Assembly (NCBI GenBank): GCA_964019335.1
Contig: OZ025678.1
Location: 496,001-560,000 of the forward strand
Source of the DNA: Diplonema japonicum
Lineage: Eukaryota > Euglenozoa > Diplonemea > Diplonemida > Diplonemidae
Reading direction: 5' to 3'
DNA length: 64,000 nucleotides
Notes under the pieces: model-generated
Seen by the model: only the letters and a program-made list of their open reading frames with translations
What the model was told of the DNA's origin: nothing
Database searches by the model: none
Translations under genes and position numbers: made by a program
Part shown: positions 21,489 through 33,000 of the stretch, piece after piece
Position numbering within the stretch: position 1 is the first letter of the stretch
How the letters are laid out: every line of letters starts with the position of its first letter

Positions 21489-22580
21489 TGGAGCGCCAAA
21501 CTAGTTTTTTTTCCGATCACTTTGTCATATTCTGACAAAGTAGAAGCAACCAGAACAGTCAGTTGGGCGGAAGCCTGTCGAGAGCCTGTTTCATTTGTTA
21601 AACGGATCGATCTTGGCAGCAAGCGTCATCTTGCCTTTGGCATAAATCCAGAGGAAGGGCACTGGAAAGAATGAATGTGAATAGTTGGGGAAATGAATTC
21701 TGATTCCAGGTGGAAGGTGGCGGGCGAGAGTTTTTCACTTTACTGAGGGGAAAAAAAAAGAGAGGGAGGGGGGTGTTTGTGCTGCAGTTACACGTTTTGC
21801 AAAAAGAAAAAAACCCCCCTTTTTTCCCCCTTATGTTTCGGTTGACAATCTAATTTTTATTGTCTTTCGCAACCCTACTTGTACAACCTCTACTTTTTTT
21901 TTTTAAAAAAAGGTTTTTCTTGTTTATTCAGGGCTATGGGGGAGAAAATAAATAATATACCAGTAGCCTTAGGGCTGATATCTCAAATTGGGGGGGGGGG
22001 GGGGGGGGGGAGTTTGTATAATCGCAGTTGCTCTTCTTATTTATGCGAGTATCCCCTCCCTTTTTTTTTAAAAGATCCGAGACACCTATTAGGTTATCTT
22101 TCCCTTGTTTCGTGCCAATTTATGTACCCGAGATAGGGAAAGAGACCGGTTTCGGTCCCAAAGGATCTAGGATCTTTCTTTTGATAAAAAGAGAAAAAAA
22201 AGAAATATTTTTGGCAATGTGCGGAACTACATGTCTCTCTGTGCGACCGCCTCTAGTAGTGACGGAACCCCATATTTCCCTTTAGCTTTAGTTTCTTTCA
22301 TTCTGCTCCGTTTTCTTTTGTTCCAATTTTTTCTTTTCCGGTGAGTACTGTGCTTCAGCCAAGAGCGCTTTGAGTCAGTTTTTTTTAGTTTTTCTGTACT
22401 TTATTGGTGTCCGACCGTGCCAATAAAGTCAATAGGTAATACGGTTTGTAAAGAAAGAAAATTGAAAGAAGTTGAGAAAGCAGATCGCAGAAAAGAGAGC
22501 TAAAAGAGGGTAAAAGAAGACATTGAAGTTGACAAGAAGTGAAAAAAAAAAAAAAAAGGAAGCAGAGGACAGCACGAGCA
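21489..22580. other. Spacer between the two decayed elements
   Basis: Includes a non-repetitive 180-bp patch (21489-21674) with a short open frame that may be flanking DNA or more of the recombinase element. There is a run of about 20 G at 21991-22011 and AT-rich sequence. At 22330-22540 is a patch that may be the LINE 5' untranslated region. No host gene supported. Confidence 0.5.
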
Positions 22581-22582
22581 GC

Positions 22583-23147
22583 ATGGAGAGACTGCGGGCG
22601 GGGTTACGCGGGTACGGCCTGGGGCTGGAGGGAGGAGCCGGGAGCTGTACGCGGTGGCGGGGTCGAAGCGACACCGGAGGTCAAACCTACAGCGGGGGTA
22701 GAGAGGCTAAGGCAGGAAAACGCCCGACTGGAGAGGGAAGTCCAGAAAATGGCGGCGCAAATGGACATGATGTCCAAACAGATCGGGGGACTGATGAAGC
22801 AGGTTGAGAGCGGGCCGGCTCCCCTTGGACAGACCTTCGCACAGAAAATAGCCCAAGGAAAGGAACAAACTTTTGACTTTACAGATGATGACGACGACTT
22901 GGGACCCCCACCAACAGAAGAAAACGAGGAAATGGAACGAGAACCAGAGGGAGAGGACGAGGATAAAGATTGCGATTGGAGAATCTGCAAGGCGACCGGG
23001 AGCTCACACGTTTTCAACAATGTGTTCCATCACTGGGACGCGGGATGCAGTGTTTGTGGGGAGGCCCTCACGAAGAAGAGACAAGGTGTAAGGTGCCTCC
23101 AGCAGGATTGTATGGTGTGTGTTTGCCGAGCGCGCGAAGTGACATGA
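22583..23147 (+). pseudogene. LINE ORF1 (coiled coil, acidic linker, Cys-rich domain)
   Basis: The ATG at 22583 opens a short basic Gly-rich start. A frameshift before about 22690 moves coding to the frame that holds a coiled coil (VERLRQENARLEREVQKMAA and on), an acidic segment (FDFTDDDDD), and a Cys-rich end with CSVC, then C-x4-C-x2-C-x-C. It stops at TGA 23145-23147, in the same frame as ORF2. ORF1 proteins of LINEs bind element RNA. No RRM or CCHC knuckle of the usual type is visible. Confidence 0.6.
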
Positions 23148-23186
23148 AGTGAACGAGACCCCCACTCACGCGCCAATCCCCACCCC

Positions 23187-23244
23187 TCATCATCATCAAA
23201 ATCGATATCATCAGTAACATCATCATCATCATCATCATCAACAT
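23187..23244 (+). repeat. ATC/TCA microsatellite
   Basis: Imperfect (TCA)n at the ORF1-ORF2 junction of the LINE. In the ORF2 frame it codes a poly-Ser linker ahead of the 2A-like motif. Confidence 0.9.
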
Positions 23245-26200
23245 CACTTGAACCATCGAAATATGACCCTAAAGGGTTAGCCGAAAAGAAATTCGAGCGA
23301 CTGGTCGTGGATGGGATAGAGCCAAACCCGGGACCCATCGTGCCCCGCCCGCCAACGGGGAATAGCTTCACGATCCTAACACATAATGGATCGTCATTGA
23401 ACAACCGTCTCGGAGAGTACGCGGGTGTCCTCCCGGATGTGTTCTGCATGCAGGAGACGGCACTCACGGCGCAAACGCAGTTGGAAATAGAACGAGAGAG
23501 GACGAGTGGGGGAAGCAGTACGAAAGGCTGTGGAGCAAACCGCAACCGGGGAGGAGGTCCAAGGGAGTCACCTCGCTGACCATAGCAGAACGAGGAGGGC
23601 TGGGAACACTGGTGAAGAAGCCGAGGACAGCAGTTCGATGTGAAACGAGCGGACCGCACAAAGAGCGGTGGACGCACGTCAAGGTGTCGCTAGACGCTGA
23701 CAAACGCTGGCTCCACATAGTGAACGTCTACTGCCACTCCGGCCAGGACCCCATCAAGAAGGGAAAGCGAGAGGAACTCCTGAACTACATACTGCACCGC
23801 CTGAGGTTTGAGCTTGGGAACGTGCCAGTGGCGGTGGTAACACCTATGAACACCCCAGTACTGAAGAAAGCTCTGCAGACGGATTGGATTGACGCCGCGG
23901 ACTTCTGTGCGAGGCGGGAAGGGACACCACTGGAGGACACCTTCGTGAAGACCAACAGTGGGACAAGGATTGACAGGATCTTGTTGAACACGGTGGCAGC
24001 GCAGGGCCTCAGACACTGTAGGGTGGACGGCTCAATCCTGGGCTCAGATCACCGCTGCTTGGCAGTCACCCTCGACGTCCCGGCCTTCCACCAGGAAGTC
24101 CTGAGATATGTGGTGCCGCAGGAGATCCCGAAGACAAAGAAAGCGCCTGCTGCGGCGGCAAACCTGGTGCAGGAGTCGAGATACAAGGAGTACATCGCAG
24201 CAAAGAAGCCGACAGAAGCGCTGACTGAAATCTCGAACATGGCGGAGACATACCTCTTACATGGGTACGAAGGACCATCACGAGGATCGTACACAGGGAG
24301 GGGAAACGTGCGGAGGCCAATACCCATGGAGCTAAGCGCGAGGTCGACGGGGGCGGCAGTCGGGGCTGCCCCCAACAGGCAGATACGGCTCGAAAAGCTC
24401 AAGAAGAAGATACGAGACAGGATATCGCGACTGCAGGAGGAAGGAGGCTGCGGAGTGATGTCGACAGAGACCCATAACTTGTTGAGGAACAGAAGGCACG
24501 TGACGGCCTGGATGAATAACAGCACCAAGCAAGGGACACAAACAGTGGATGCAGCTGACGGAGGAGTGACGGCCAACCTGAAGATGGACAAAGTGATGCG
24601 GACGGCGTGGTCGGACATCTTCTGCGCACGAACACCAGAAGACGAGCCGCAGTTCGACGAGTTCCAGAGACGGTACGGTGAGCACATCAAGAGCAACCCG
24701 ATGGCACACGCCCCCATCGACGCCAAGCTGCTGAAGGAGGTGATCGGTAAGAAAGCGGACAAGGGGGCATGCGGCGTGGACGGCTGGCGGATTGGTGAGT
24801 TGAAACGCCTGTCGATCCTGCAAGCGGCGGACCTCTTCAACTTGATAGAGGAGACGGGCGAATGGCCGATGCAGGTCACGACGGCACTCGTATCCCTCAT
24901 CCCAAAGGGGGAAGGAACGGCACCAGCTGGCACTGGTGGAGGACGAGCCGCTAGAAGGACTTGCATTGGACTTCAGGAAGTGCTTCGATCTGGTCCCGCA
25001 ACAATTGTCGCACGAACTGATGCTGCCCTGGGACTAGACCCAGCAATCGCACGAGCACTCCAAGGAATGTACGGGCAGATCTCGAGGAGATTCAAGTTCC
25101 CCATAGGAATAGGGGCCACCTTTGAAGCAACGAATGGGATACTCCAGGGGTGCCCGCTGTCGGTGATCATAATAAACGCCTTACTGGCTGTGATGATCAG
25201 GACAATCGAGAAGGAAGCACCTGGAACGGAGGTTCTGTCCTATGCAGATGACACGTACCTTCTGGCAGAGTTGGAGAAGACCTTGCAGGCTGCGGTAAAC
25301 GGAACTTTGGAGTTCTGCGGACTCACTGGGATGAAGCTTAACCCGGAGAAAACGGTAGCGTTTGGCACGAAGAAGGACTTCCGGTCAAAAGTACTGGGTG
25401 ATAGGACAGTAACACAGAAAGGGAGAGAGGTCGCAGTCCCCTATAGAACAGTGACGTCGTTCAAGGCACTGGGCGTGATGGTGTTCACGAACAGGACAGG
25501 AACGACGTGGAACAAGCCAGCGACGGAAGCGGCCAATACGGCTCACAGAGGACCCCCTTGGGACCGGTGGGGAATCTGATATGCAGGTGGATGCCGAGAA
25601 TCGGATGGGACTGGGAGAAGATGGAAATAGCCACAGAACTTGAGTGGCCCAAACGAGGAAGCGCCTTCAGGGCGGCTGTAAGGGCAGACAGGAGTGCGAC
25701 ACTAGTAGCGGAACGGAAGACGGTCATCGGACTCGGGGAAGGAGCAGACTACAAAACGAATGACCTCTGGAGGACAGCTAAAGATCGCCATCTAGCTTTC
25801 TGTATCAAGAGGGTAATTGCGGGAGGGATCCCCTACCTGAGTCCGTATGCCAAAGCAGGACCAAAGTGTGTACCCCCCACGAATGAGGACGACGAGTCCG
25901 AGGGACGGAGCGAAGAAGAGGAAGATCAAGACGAGCCAGCGGCGCATGAAGGACAAGACGAGTCGGGATTTGAATGTGACCTCTGCCCGACCAAGCATGC
26001 GGACACAGTAACACTGCTACGCCACCAGCTGTACGAGTGTCCGCCAGCACGAGAGGAGCTGATGCGGGAGGAAGGCAGAATCAAGCTGTTGGTGGAAAGA
26101 GCCAACGCAGTGTGCAGAACGAGACGGATAAGACGCCCCTTCCCTGCGGACGGGGCAAAGAGGGTCAAGTCGCTCACAGCGATCGGAGGCAAGGCTGCAA

Positions 26201-26313
26201 TAGGCTTTAACAGGAGACCGATCTTCGCATCAAGACAGACAGCGCAAAAGCTACAGTTGAAAGGGACATACAAGAAAGAACGCGTGTCTACGAAAAGCTT
26301 TAAAGGCGACAAT

Positions 26314-26347
26314 AGGAACGAAGGCTATGCTCCAGAAGGGGAGCATT
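26314..26347 (+). other. LINE 3' hairpin
   Basis: GGAACGA followed by the 7-bp stem-loop ATGCTCC...GGAGCAT. The same GGAACGA-hairpin-GGGGAGCAT arrangement is found at 37592-37615 and 39669-39692, which marks it as the conserved 3' end of this LINE family. Probably the RT recognition structure (inference). Confidence 0.6.
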
Positions 26348-26492
26348 AATAGATAGGAACTCACACCACAAGAGGCTGTCCTCAAGTGGGATTGTCTTTT
26401 ACTATGAGTTTTATTTTTATATTTACTTGGTTTTTTCTCATAGTCCAAGTGTTCTATGCGTTCTTTGTATTTGTAGTCAGTGTACACATGAG

Positions 26493-28436
26493 ATGGCCTG
26501 CACGGAGGAGTCGTTGGTTGCCTCGTTGTTGTTGTTTGATCACAGTCTGGGTAGGAGGAGCAGCACTGTGGTGGCCCTGCAGCACTATGACTGGTGTGTG
26601 AAGGAAGGGTTAACTATTGCTGCGAGCATCCCGAGGGTGGCGCGACTAGTGAAGACCGCACTGCCCTCGATTACGGAGTTCAACAAATATTGTGATTGGA
26701 TGAAAAGCTGCTTCACCAGCAGAGGCCTCTTCCGCCACGCTCTTAACAAGCACATGAAGAATGTTCGCCGTGTGCAGCGTACCTTCCGCCACTACCAACA
26801 GGTCCGCGAGGCACAGATCGCCTTCCACTGCCAGCTGTGGACCAGCTACGAAACAGAGCTCCGTGTCGTTAAAAAACAAGAAATCGCTGAATACGTCAAA
26901 AACACCTCCAAACAGGCCCGCAAGCAGGAAGGGGACAAGCTTTACAAGGCATACATGGCCCTCGATGTCCCTGATCATGTGAAGCGACAGTACGTCACCT
27001 CCATGCGCACCGAGATGGTCATCAAGTACATAAAGGAACACCGCTCATGGAGATTGGCCTGCAAAGACATGCGCAAGGCTGCTTACCTCGAGCCTGTGTT
27101 TCGCTTCAAGCTCCCTCCAGCAGCCATGGTCAGCTACCTTTCCAAGAACCAAAAAAGCGAGATCCAAAAACTCTCCAGCTTCGTCCTCAAACGCCTAACC
27201 CTGCGTGCCCTGTCCCGGACCATCGTCTCCCTCTTCTCTCTCGTCAAGATACAGAGCCTCCCTCCCGAGAAGCGGCCCAAGTTTAGAGTGACACCGAAGG
27301 TGCGAACAATAGCTCTTCTCTTCAGCATCACCCAGAAGGAAGCGACGCCTGAGCTGCCTTCCTGCTTGATGCCAATCCTGACGCCGCTGCAACACACAGT
27401 TGTAGACAGCACGCCCCTCGGGACTTATGGATACGAGTGGGACGCGATGAAAGCCAAGAAGCAGAAGACGAAAAGCATGCTACAGTCCATCAATGAGTAC
27501 CTGACGACGCAGCACCGCAACGAGGTGCGCAACGGCATGATATCACACTTGGCGGTGACGCAGAACTTACGCAGCATGATAGCCCTCCCGCCAGGTTTGA
27601 CCCACGAGCTTGGCCAAACAGATCCCAAAGTGGCGAGGAGCAGACGCCTCATCATGGCGCAAATGTTAGAGGACAAGCTCTTGAGACATCACAAAGTAGG
27701 AGTGGCACCAGCTGCTGACGCTCCTTTGTGGTTATCTGCTACTGCTGTGTGTGTCGGGTCAGCTGCTCTGGTGGTGTGTATCCCTTCTAAGGTGCAGAGC
27801 GCCGAATCGTGGCACACATTGGTGGTTCTTTCAGCCGCTTATGTATGCCGATTCATGTTGGTGAAAAAGATAATAAGAAAGAACCGGGTTCGGCAGAATC
27901 TACAAGAGACCATCATGAAGGCAAAGACATGCAGGAGAGGCAAAAGGATGTTCGTGTCCAACCTGAAGCCCGTAAGCTCCGCAGGCAACTTCTTGGACCA
28001 CCCTACGTTCTACGTGTCGAACCCTTCTGAGTACGCAGACGGCGAGTCCTTCGAAGAGGAGCAAAGTGAGCAAAGCAAGCAAAGTGAGCAGGAGGATCTA
28101 GAGGCATTTGGGGACTTCTTTGAAAACCTCGGAGGACTAGCTCTGCCCTCGGAGCCCCTCATCAAGCCCGTCTTCGATGAGACCGACATCCGCCTCGTAC
28201 CCCACACACCTGTGGTAGCTAAGGACAGCAAGTTCTGGGAAAGATGGGGACCCCCCCAGACAGCTCGCCCCATGGTCAGACCCCTGGTACACCCGACACC
28301 CCATTGCAGGCCCCATGCACGGTACTGCAAAGCGAATAAACCACTTCCTAAGCCTGTCTGGACACAGCACCACAAGGCACAATGGATAGACTTTCGATTG
28401 TCTCAAACAATTAATACTTCCAACAAGCGGAGATAA
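26493..28436 (+). CDS. Unknown protein with IQ-like helix and two membrane segments
   Basis: A 647-residue single-exon protein with no family I recognise. Around residues 85-130 a basic helical stretch (VRRVQRTFRHYQQVREAQI) looks like an IQ motif. Two hydrophobic segments lie near residues 410-455 (LWLSATAVCVGSAALVVCI and HTLVVLSAAYVCRFMLVKKI), long enough for a membrane hairpin. The C-terminal part is acidic (SEQSKQSEQEDLEAFGDFF), then Pro/His-rich. I chose the ATG at 26493 because a GTAGTCAG acceptor-like site precedes it by about 12 nt. Function unknown. Confidence 0.7.
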   Translation: MACTEESLVASLLLFDHSLGRRSSTVVALQHYDWCVKEGLTIAASIPRVARLVKTALPSITEFNKYCDWMKSCFTSRGLFRHALNKHMKNVRRVQRTFRHYQQVREAQIAFHCQLWTSYETELRVVKKQEIAEYVKNTSKQARKQEGDKLYKAYMALDVPDHVKRQYVTSMRTEMVIKYIKEHRSWRLACKDMRKAAYLEPVFRFKLPPAAMVSYLSKNQKSEIQKLSSFVLKRLTLRALSRTIVSLFSLVKIQSLPPEKRPKFRVTPKVRTIALLFSITQKEATPELPSCLMPILTPLQHTVVDSTPLGTYGYEWDAMKAKKQKTKSMLQSINEYLTTQHRNEVRNGMISHLAVTQNLRSMIALPPGLTHELGQTDPKVARSRRLIMAQMLEDKLLRHHKVGVAPAADAPLWLSATAVCVGSAALVVCIPSKVQSAESWHTLVVLSAAYVCRFMLVKKIIRKNRVRQNLQETIMKAKTCRRGKRMFVSNLKPVSSAGNFLDHPTFYVSNPSEYADGESFEEEQSEQSKQSEQEDLEAFGDFFENLGGLALPSEPLIKPVFDETDIRLVPHTPVVAKDSKFWERWGPPQTARPMVRPLVHPTPHCRPHARYCKANKPLPKPVWTQHHKAQWIDFRLSQTINTSNKRR

Positions 28437-28592
28437 CCCTTGTATTCTTTCTTTTTACGGGGTCTTCAAGTGGGATTTACCCTTAAACATCGCCTTTTTT
28501 CTTTCTCTCTTCCTGTCCTGCCCTTCCGGAATAGGTAGGATGTGCTTTCGATGATATTCCAGTGCCACAGCATTCATAACATTACAGGAGTC

Positions 28593-29966
28593 ATGACGTT
28601 CGATGTAGGGCCTGCAGGGCATGCGAAGGCTCTCTACAGCACATACCTCGGAGGCAGGGCCATGGTGCAGCCGTACCTTTCAGTCACATTTCATGACAAA
28701 GGTCTCAGTACTAGTGCAATCGGTTTCCTTCTTGCTGGTGCGCCGTTGTGTGTCGCAGTGTGCGGTCCCTTGTGGACACTGGCTGCTGATGTCACGAGCA
28801 ACCCGGTGAAGCTCTTTGCTGTGTCGGCGATCGTGTCGTTCCCGTCGATGGTCTTGTACGCGCTCCCTGGGTTGGAGGTCTCCATCGTCGGTGTCATTGG
28901 GTACTTCTTCGCACAGGCAGCGCACTTCCCTCTCGTAGACAGATTGGCTGTTGCGCTTACCGAACGGAACTCCTTAGATTGGGGGAAGCAGCGGATGTGG
29001 GGCACCATTGCATGGGCCGTGGGCGTACCTTTAGCGGGGTTGATTTACGACAGCAACAACGACTGGGTGCGGGCCATTCCTCCTGCGGTGTACGCACTGA
29101 GCCTCGCACTGAGCACTTTGATAATGCAGCGCGACGTGTTCACCGTGTGTCAGGAGGAGGCCACTGGGGGGTTCACTGCTTCATCGTTAAGTGAAATAAA
29201 GAAGGTGCTTTGGGACTTCAAGGTGATAGTTTTCCTGCTAGTGGTGACATCTGTGACTACTGGCATCCACTTGGTTTTTGTGTATGTATACTTGCACTTA
29301 GAAGACCTGGGCGCCAGCAGGCTTTTGATGGGGTTCAGCACCGCGATGGGCATGGCATCGGAGATACCGCTGCTGGCTGTTTCGGAAGCAGTGATGAAGC
29401 GTGTGGGCATATCGGGTATGGTGTTCATATCTTGCATGGCACAGAGTGTGAGATTCTACTTCTACGCACTGTTGAAGACACCGGGTTACGTGCTGTTCAT
29501 AGAGCCCTTACACGGGATTGCTTTCGCTTTTGCGTGGTCCGCTGCTATGACCTACGTCACGAAGATCTCCCCCACTGGCACCAGGTCTACCATGATGGGC
29601 ATTCTAAGCTGCCTAACATGGGGTGTTGGCCCACTGATAGGAACTGCTCTGGGCGGGTTGGTCTACGACGGTGTAGGAGCACCTGCCTTCTTTGGGGGAT
29701 TCGCGACATACCTCCTTGTGATCGCTGTCTTCTATGCTGTGGTTGAAAACCCATTCGCGCAAATAACGAGACAGTTGGCCCCCGAAACTGATACCCCCGA
29801 GCTCCTCGTCAATGAGGAGCACGGCCCGTCTGTGGACCAGGAGCTGCACTCCCTTTCAAGCCAACAAAACGAAGAGAATGAGGGTCCTGGTCCCACTCCT
29901 CACGACCTATCGCCCACTATAGACTCCACCACTGTAGACCCTACCACTGCAGACCACGAAAACTAA
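28593..29966 (+). CDS. Major facilitator superfamily transporter (MFSD6-like)
   Basis: About 457 residues with some 12 hydrophobic helices, single exon. The N-terminal half reads STYLGGRAMVQPYLSVTFHD, then GLSTSAIGFLLAGAPLCVA and GPLWTLAAD. This is the MFS_1-like pattern (first helix, GLS-x-IG, then the A-motif region PLWGxLAD) seen in MFSD6 and bacterial LacY-like nucleoside carriers. WGKQRMWGTIAWAVG in the middle and TRSTMMGILSCLTWGVGPLIGTALGG late in the protein also fit. The tail is a soluble Pro/Thr/Asp-rich segment. The ATG at 28593 is five bases after ATTACAG; an earlier in-frame ATG at 28551 would add 14 residues. Substrate unknown. Confidence 0.85.
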   Translation: MTFDVGPAGHAKALYSTYLGGRAMVQPYLSVTFHDKGLSTSAIGFLLAGAPLCVAVCGPLWTLAADVTSNPVKLFAVSAIVSFPSMVLYALPGLEVSIVGVIGYFFAQAAHFPLVDRLAVALTERNSLDWGKQRMWGTIAWAVGVPLAGLIYDSNNDWVRAIPPAVYALSLALSTLIMQRDVFTVCQEEATGGFTASSLSEIKKVLWDFKVIVFLLVVTSVTTGIHLVFVYVYLHLEDLGASRLLMGFSTAMGMASEIPLLAVSEAVMKRVGISGMVFISCMAQSVRFYFYALLKTPGYVLFIEPLHGIAFAFAWSAAMTYVTKISPTGTRSTMMGILSCLTWGVGPLIGTALGGLVYDGVGAPAFFGGFATYLLVIAVFYAVVENPFAQITRQLAPETDTPELLVNEEHGPSVDQELHSLSSQQNEENEGPGPTPHDLSPTIDSTTVDPTTADHEN

Positions 29967-30046
29967 AATAGTTAGTTACACTCTTAATAAATGTATCAAT
30001 ATAGTATTTACGACATGATATCAAGCACATATTACCACAGGAAGCG

Positions 30047-33000
30047 ATGGGGAACAAGCAAGCCCGACCCAAAGATGACGCAGACCTAGAAGGGTTCAAG
30101 ATTGATGAAGCATTGAAGGCGCCTGACTTGAGCGACATCGAAAAGGCCCTTGCGGCTGCAGACGGTCTAGGGGGGGACATCGATGTGGGCGACCTTGATG
30201 TGGGTATGGACTTCAGTAGGGACGACGATGATGATGACACGATCAATGAGGCCGACATGAAGGACCCAGCGATGCTCGCCATGCTGAACGACATAGGTGC
30301 TGTGCCTGATGAGTGGAAGCAGCCTACAGTACCTAAGTCTCTTACAAAAGAGGATATATTTGCCATGGTGAAGAAGCTCTCCTCAGGTGGACAAGAACAC
30401 AAGGAACATGCTCTCATTCTACAAACACACGAGCAACGCATTCTCAGCGTTCGGAAGATGGTCATCACGGCAAAACGGTCCAACCCCGGACAGGCTAAGA
30501 AGTTCGAAGAAGAAGTAACAAGGCTAGAGAAACAAAGAAAAACCTTGATCGTCACAGCGGAGGAGCTAGTAAAGGAATCTGAGTCCATGAACGAGCTTGC
30601 AGGGATGACAAAAGAAGAAATTGAAGATATGATTGCATTGGGATGGGAACCACCTAAGCCTAAGGAACGTCCTAAGCCGAAGGCCAAGCCAGCTGCAAAA
30701 GCACCCCCTCACGTCATAGAACTGGTCTCCGAACTGACGGCAACAAACAAGCCATGTGCCTACGAACACGTTCTGGCACTGGAAGCAAATGAAAATGCTT
30801 GTGCATCGGCGAAAGCACGTGCACTTGAGATGCACAAGAAAGGCGACAAACCAGCAGCACTTGACGCTGCAAAAACGATGAAGCAAGCGGAGGCGGAGCG
30901 AGGGACTCTGGTCGAGGCGGCTAAGGCTTACTTAGATGAACTGGCCAAGGAGCAGCAGAAGCAAGAAGCTGGTGGTGACGTTGAGCTCACAGAAGAAGAC
31001 ATGAACGACCCTGATTTGTTGGCGGCACTTGCAGACCTCGGGGGCGTCCCAGCGTCTGCAGTTGAAGAACAAGAAGCTGAAGACGAGGTAGAAGTGACGG
31101 AGGAGGACATGCAAGACCCATCGCTTTTGGCTGCTTTGGCTGAGATCGATAACAAGAAGATGCCTGTGTCCAAGCCAAGCACCAAGAATGCCAATCCGCC
31201 GTCATCACCTGAGAATAAGAAGATGCCTGTGTCCAAGCCAAGCGCCAAGAATGTTAAGCCACCGTCATCACCGGAGGACTTCGTGCTCGTCGACCCTACT
31301 GAAGGTGGCCTTGCTGACGGCAAGCTGAAGAACAAGAAACAAACAGGTAAGATGCCTGTCTCTTTGCCGCCCAAACCGACTCCTAAACAAGCTGCACCAA
31401 CTCCTGCGTCTACTCCTATTGCACCGGCTGCAGAAGGTGTTCCTGCTCAGGCACCAGTCGTGAAAGAACAACAAGCATCTGTGCCTGCCCCTGTTGCAGT
31501 GCATGTGCCTGTTGAGAGCAGTGCCCCACCTCCCGAACAACCCAAACAAGCTGCGCCTTCGACACCAGTGACGGATGCCCCTCGTCAGTCAAGCACGCAG
31601 AAGTGGGATGAACATGCTAAGGAAGTGATTACCCTCCTCGAGCAGCGCCGACAGAAGGCAGTATCAATGCAAGATACGCAGAGCAATGAGGAATGCAAGG
31701 CCGCCGTTGCAGAACTGGAAGCGAGTTTGAGTAACGTCGTGGTGCTAAGACAACAGGCAACTGAGCTGAAGAAGAGTAACCAGCAACTGAAGATGATGAA
31801 ACTGCTGAAGGAATGCAAAGCGAAGGAAGCAGACCTGCAGGTTTTGATCGAAAAGGGAGGAACAACAGCGAAAAAGGAGGTAATGGACATGCGCGTGTCT
31901 CCAAAGGTGTTGGAGTTATTCAAGAGGTACGATGCGGACACGATGAAATGGAACCTGAAGCAGCTCAACAAGTGCTTAGTGCACTGTAAAGGGGATCTTG
32001 TGACAGAGGATGTTTGGAAGCAGCAATGCGAGGCCTATGGTCTGGATCCTACTGAGGGGATCACCGTGCAAGTGATGGAAAAATACATGGCACAGCACAG
32101 AAACATCGACCTTGACCTGAAGATGTCTGAGATGGGCATGGAAATTGATGCTGTTATCAGGAAAGCCATCGGACTTAAAAACGCTGGCGACTTGCAGGGT
32201 GCCAAAGAGTACGTCGTCAGGAAGCGCAGCATGGAGATCTCGCGTGACAACTACTACGCGACCGAGATGGCTCCCGAGCCAGAGCCTGAGGTATGATATC
32301 CCCTTCCTGTGACAAACAACAGCCTCTCGACCCGCGCACGCAGGAGTTCTTTGATAGATACGACAAGAAGAAGACGGGACACTGGAACCTCAATGAGGTG
32401 TGTACAAAATCACAGAAAATAAAGAAGTAAAACAAAAAGGCAAAGAGGAGGAAAAGATAATGAATAATCCAACAAAACAGGTGAACCTGTGCGCAAAGCA
32501 CTGCGGCACTGACCTCATCACGGAAGCCATGTACACCGAGCAGTGTGAGGCGATGGGTTTGGACCCTGCACTGGGCTTCCCTGACACTGTTGTCTGCCAG
32601 GGCTACATGGATGGGTCGGCAGACATCGAAAGGGACATTAAACTATCTGACATCTCTCTCGAGATCCAGCAGGTGGTGTCGAAGGCCATAGCGTTCAGAG
32701 ACAAGGGGGACATCGAAGCTGCAAAGGAGGTGCTTGGTGCAAAGAAAAAGTTAGAAGCCGACAAAAAGGCCATTCTGGAAAATGCCAGCACAGCTGTCAT
32801 CCTGAAACCAGAAGAAGAGGCACAACCAGTGACTCAGGAGGCACCAAAGGTACGAACTCTTTTTTTGTTTCATGTTGCACAGCCGCCACCGCTTGACCCA
32901 CGCATCCAAGGCTTCTTCGACAGATACGATGTGAGTAAAACAGGGCACTGGAACTTGCAAGAGGTATATTCCTGACACACACCCATGCACCGCAGACAAA

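Larger units (their letters stand above)
23148..26349 (+). pseudogene. LINE ORF2: 2A-like motif, endonuclease, reverse transcriptase, CCHC finger
   Basis: Continues the ORF1 frame after one TGA: a Ser-rich microsatellite-coded linker, then DGIEPNPGP, a 2A-like motif at 23310-23336, then the endonuclease start (FTILTHNGSSLNNR, VFCMQET). A frameshift near 23497 leads into the rest of the endonuclease (GTRIDRIL, GSDHRCLAV). RT motif A (GLALDFRKCFDLVP, about 24955-24996) lies in another frame between two shifts. Motif B is GILQGCPLS and motif C is YADD (25241-25252). About 50 residues upstream of motif A appear deleted. A last shift near 25500 leads to a C-terminal finger C-x2-C-x12-H-x4-C (25976-26041). 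Inactive copy. Confidence 0.85.
22540..26360 (+). mobile_element. Decayed APE-type LINE (non-LTR retrotransposon)
   Basis: The order is ORF1 (coiled coil plus Cys-rich), endonuclease (EEP fold), reverse transcriptase and C-terminal CCHC finger. This is the layout of non-LTR elements with an apurinic-type endonuclease. Several frameshifts and an internal RT deletion make it inactive. Exact ends are uncertain. The 3' end carries a hairpin (26314-26347) shared with truncated copies near 37.6 and 39.7 kb. No poly-A tail or target-site duplication could be fixed by eye. Confidence 0.88.

Noticed and set aside
21474-21674. 66-residue ORF after the right direct repeat
   Set aside because: Begins without ATG inside the repeat, has no family resemblance, and may just be flanking or element DNA.
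23190-23250. ATC repeats as a CRISPR-like or telomeric array
   Set aside because: Simple trinucleotide microsatellite, in frame within the LINE and without spacers.
26380-28480. TCAAGTGGGATT occurring on both sides of the gene at 26.5-28.4 kb as a target-site duplication or terminal repeat
   Set aside because: Only about 12 bases match and the flanks diverge at once; the gene between looks like an ordinary host gene.
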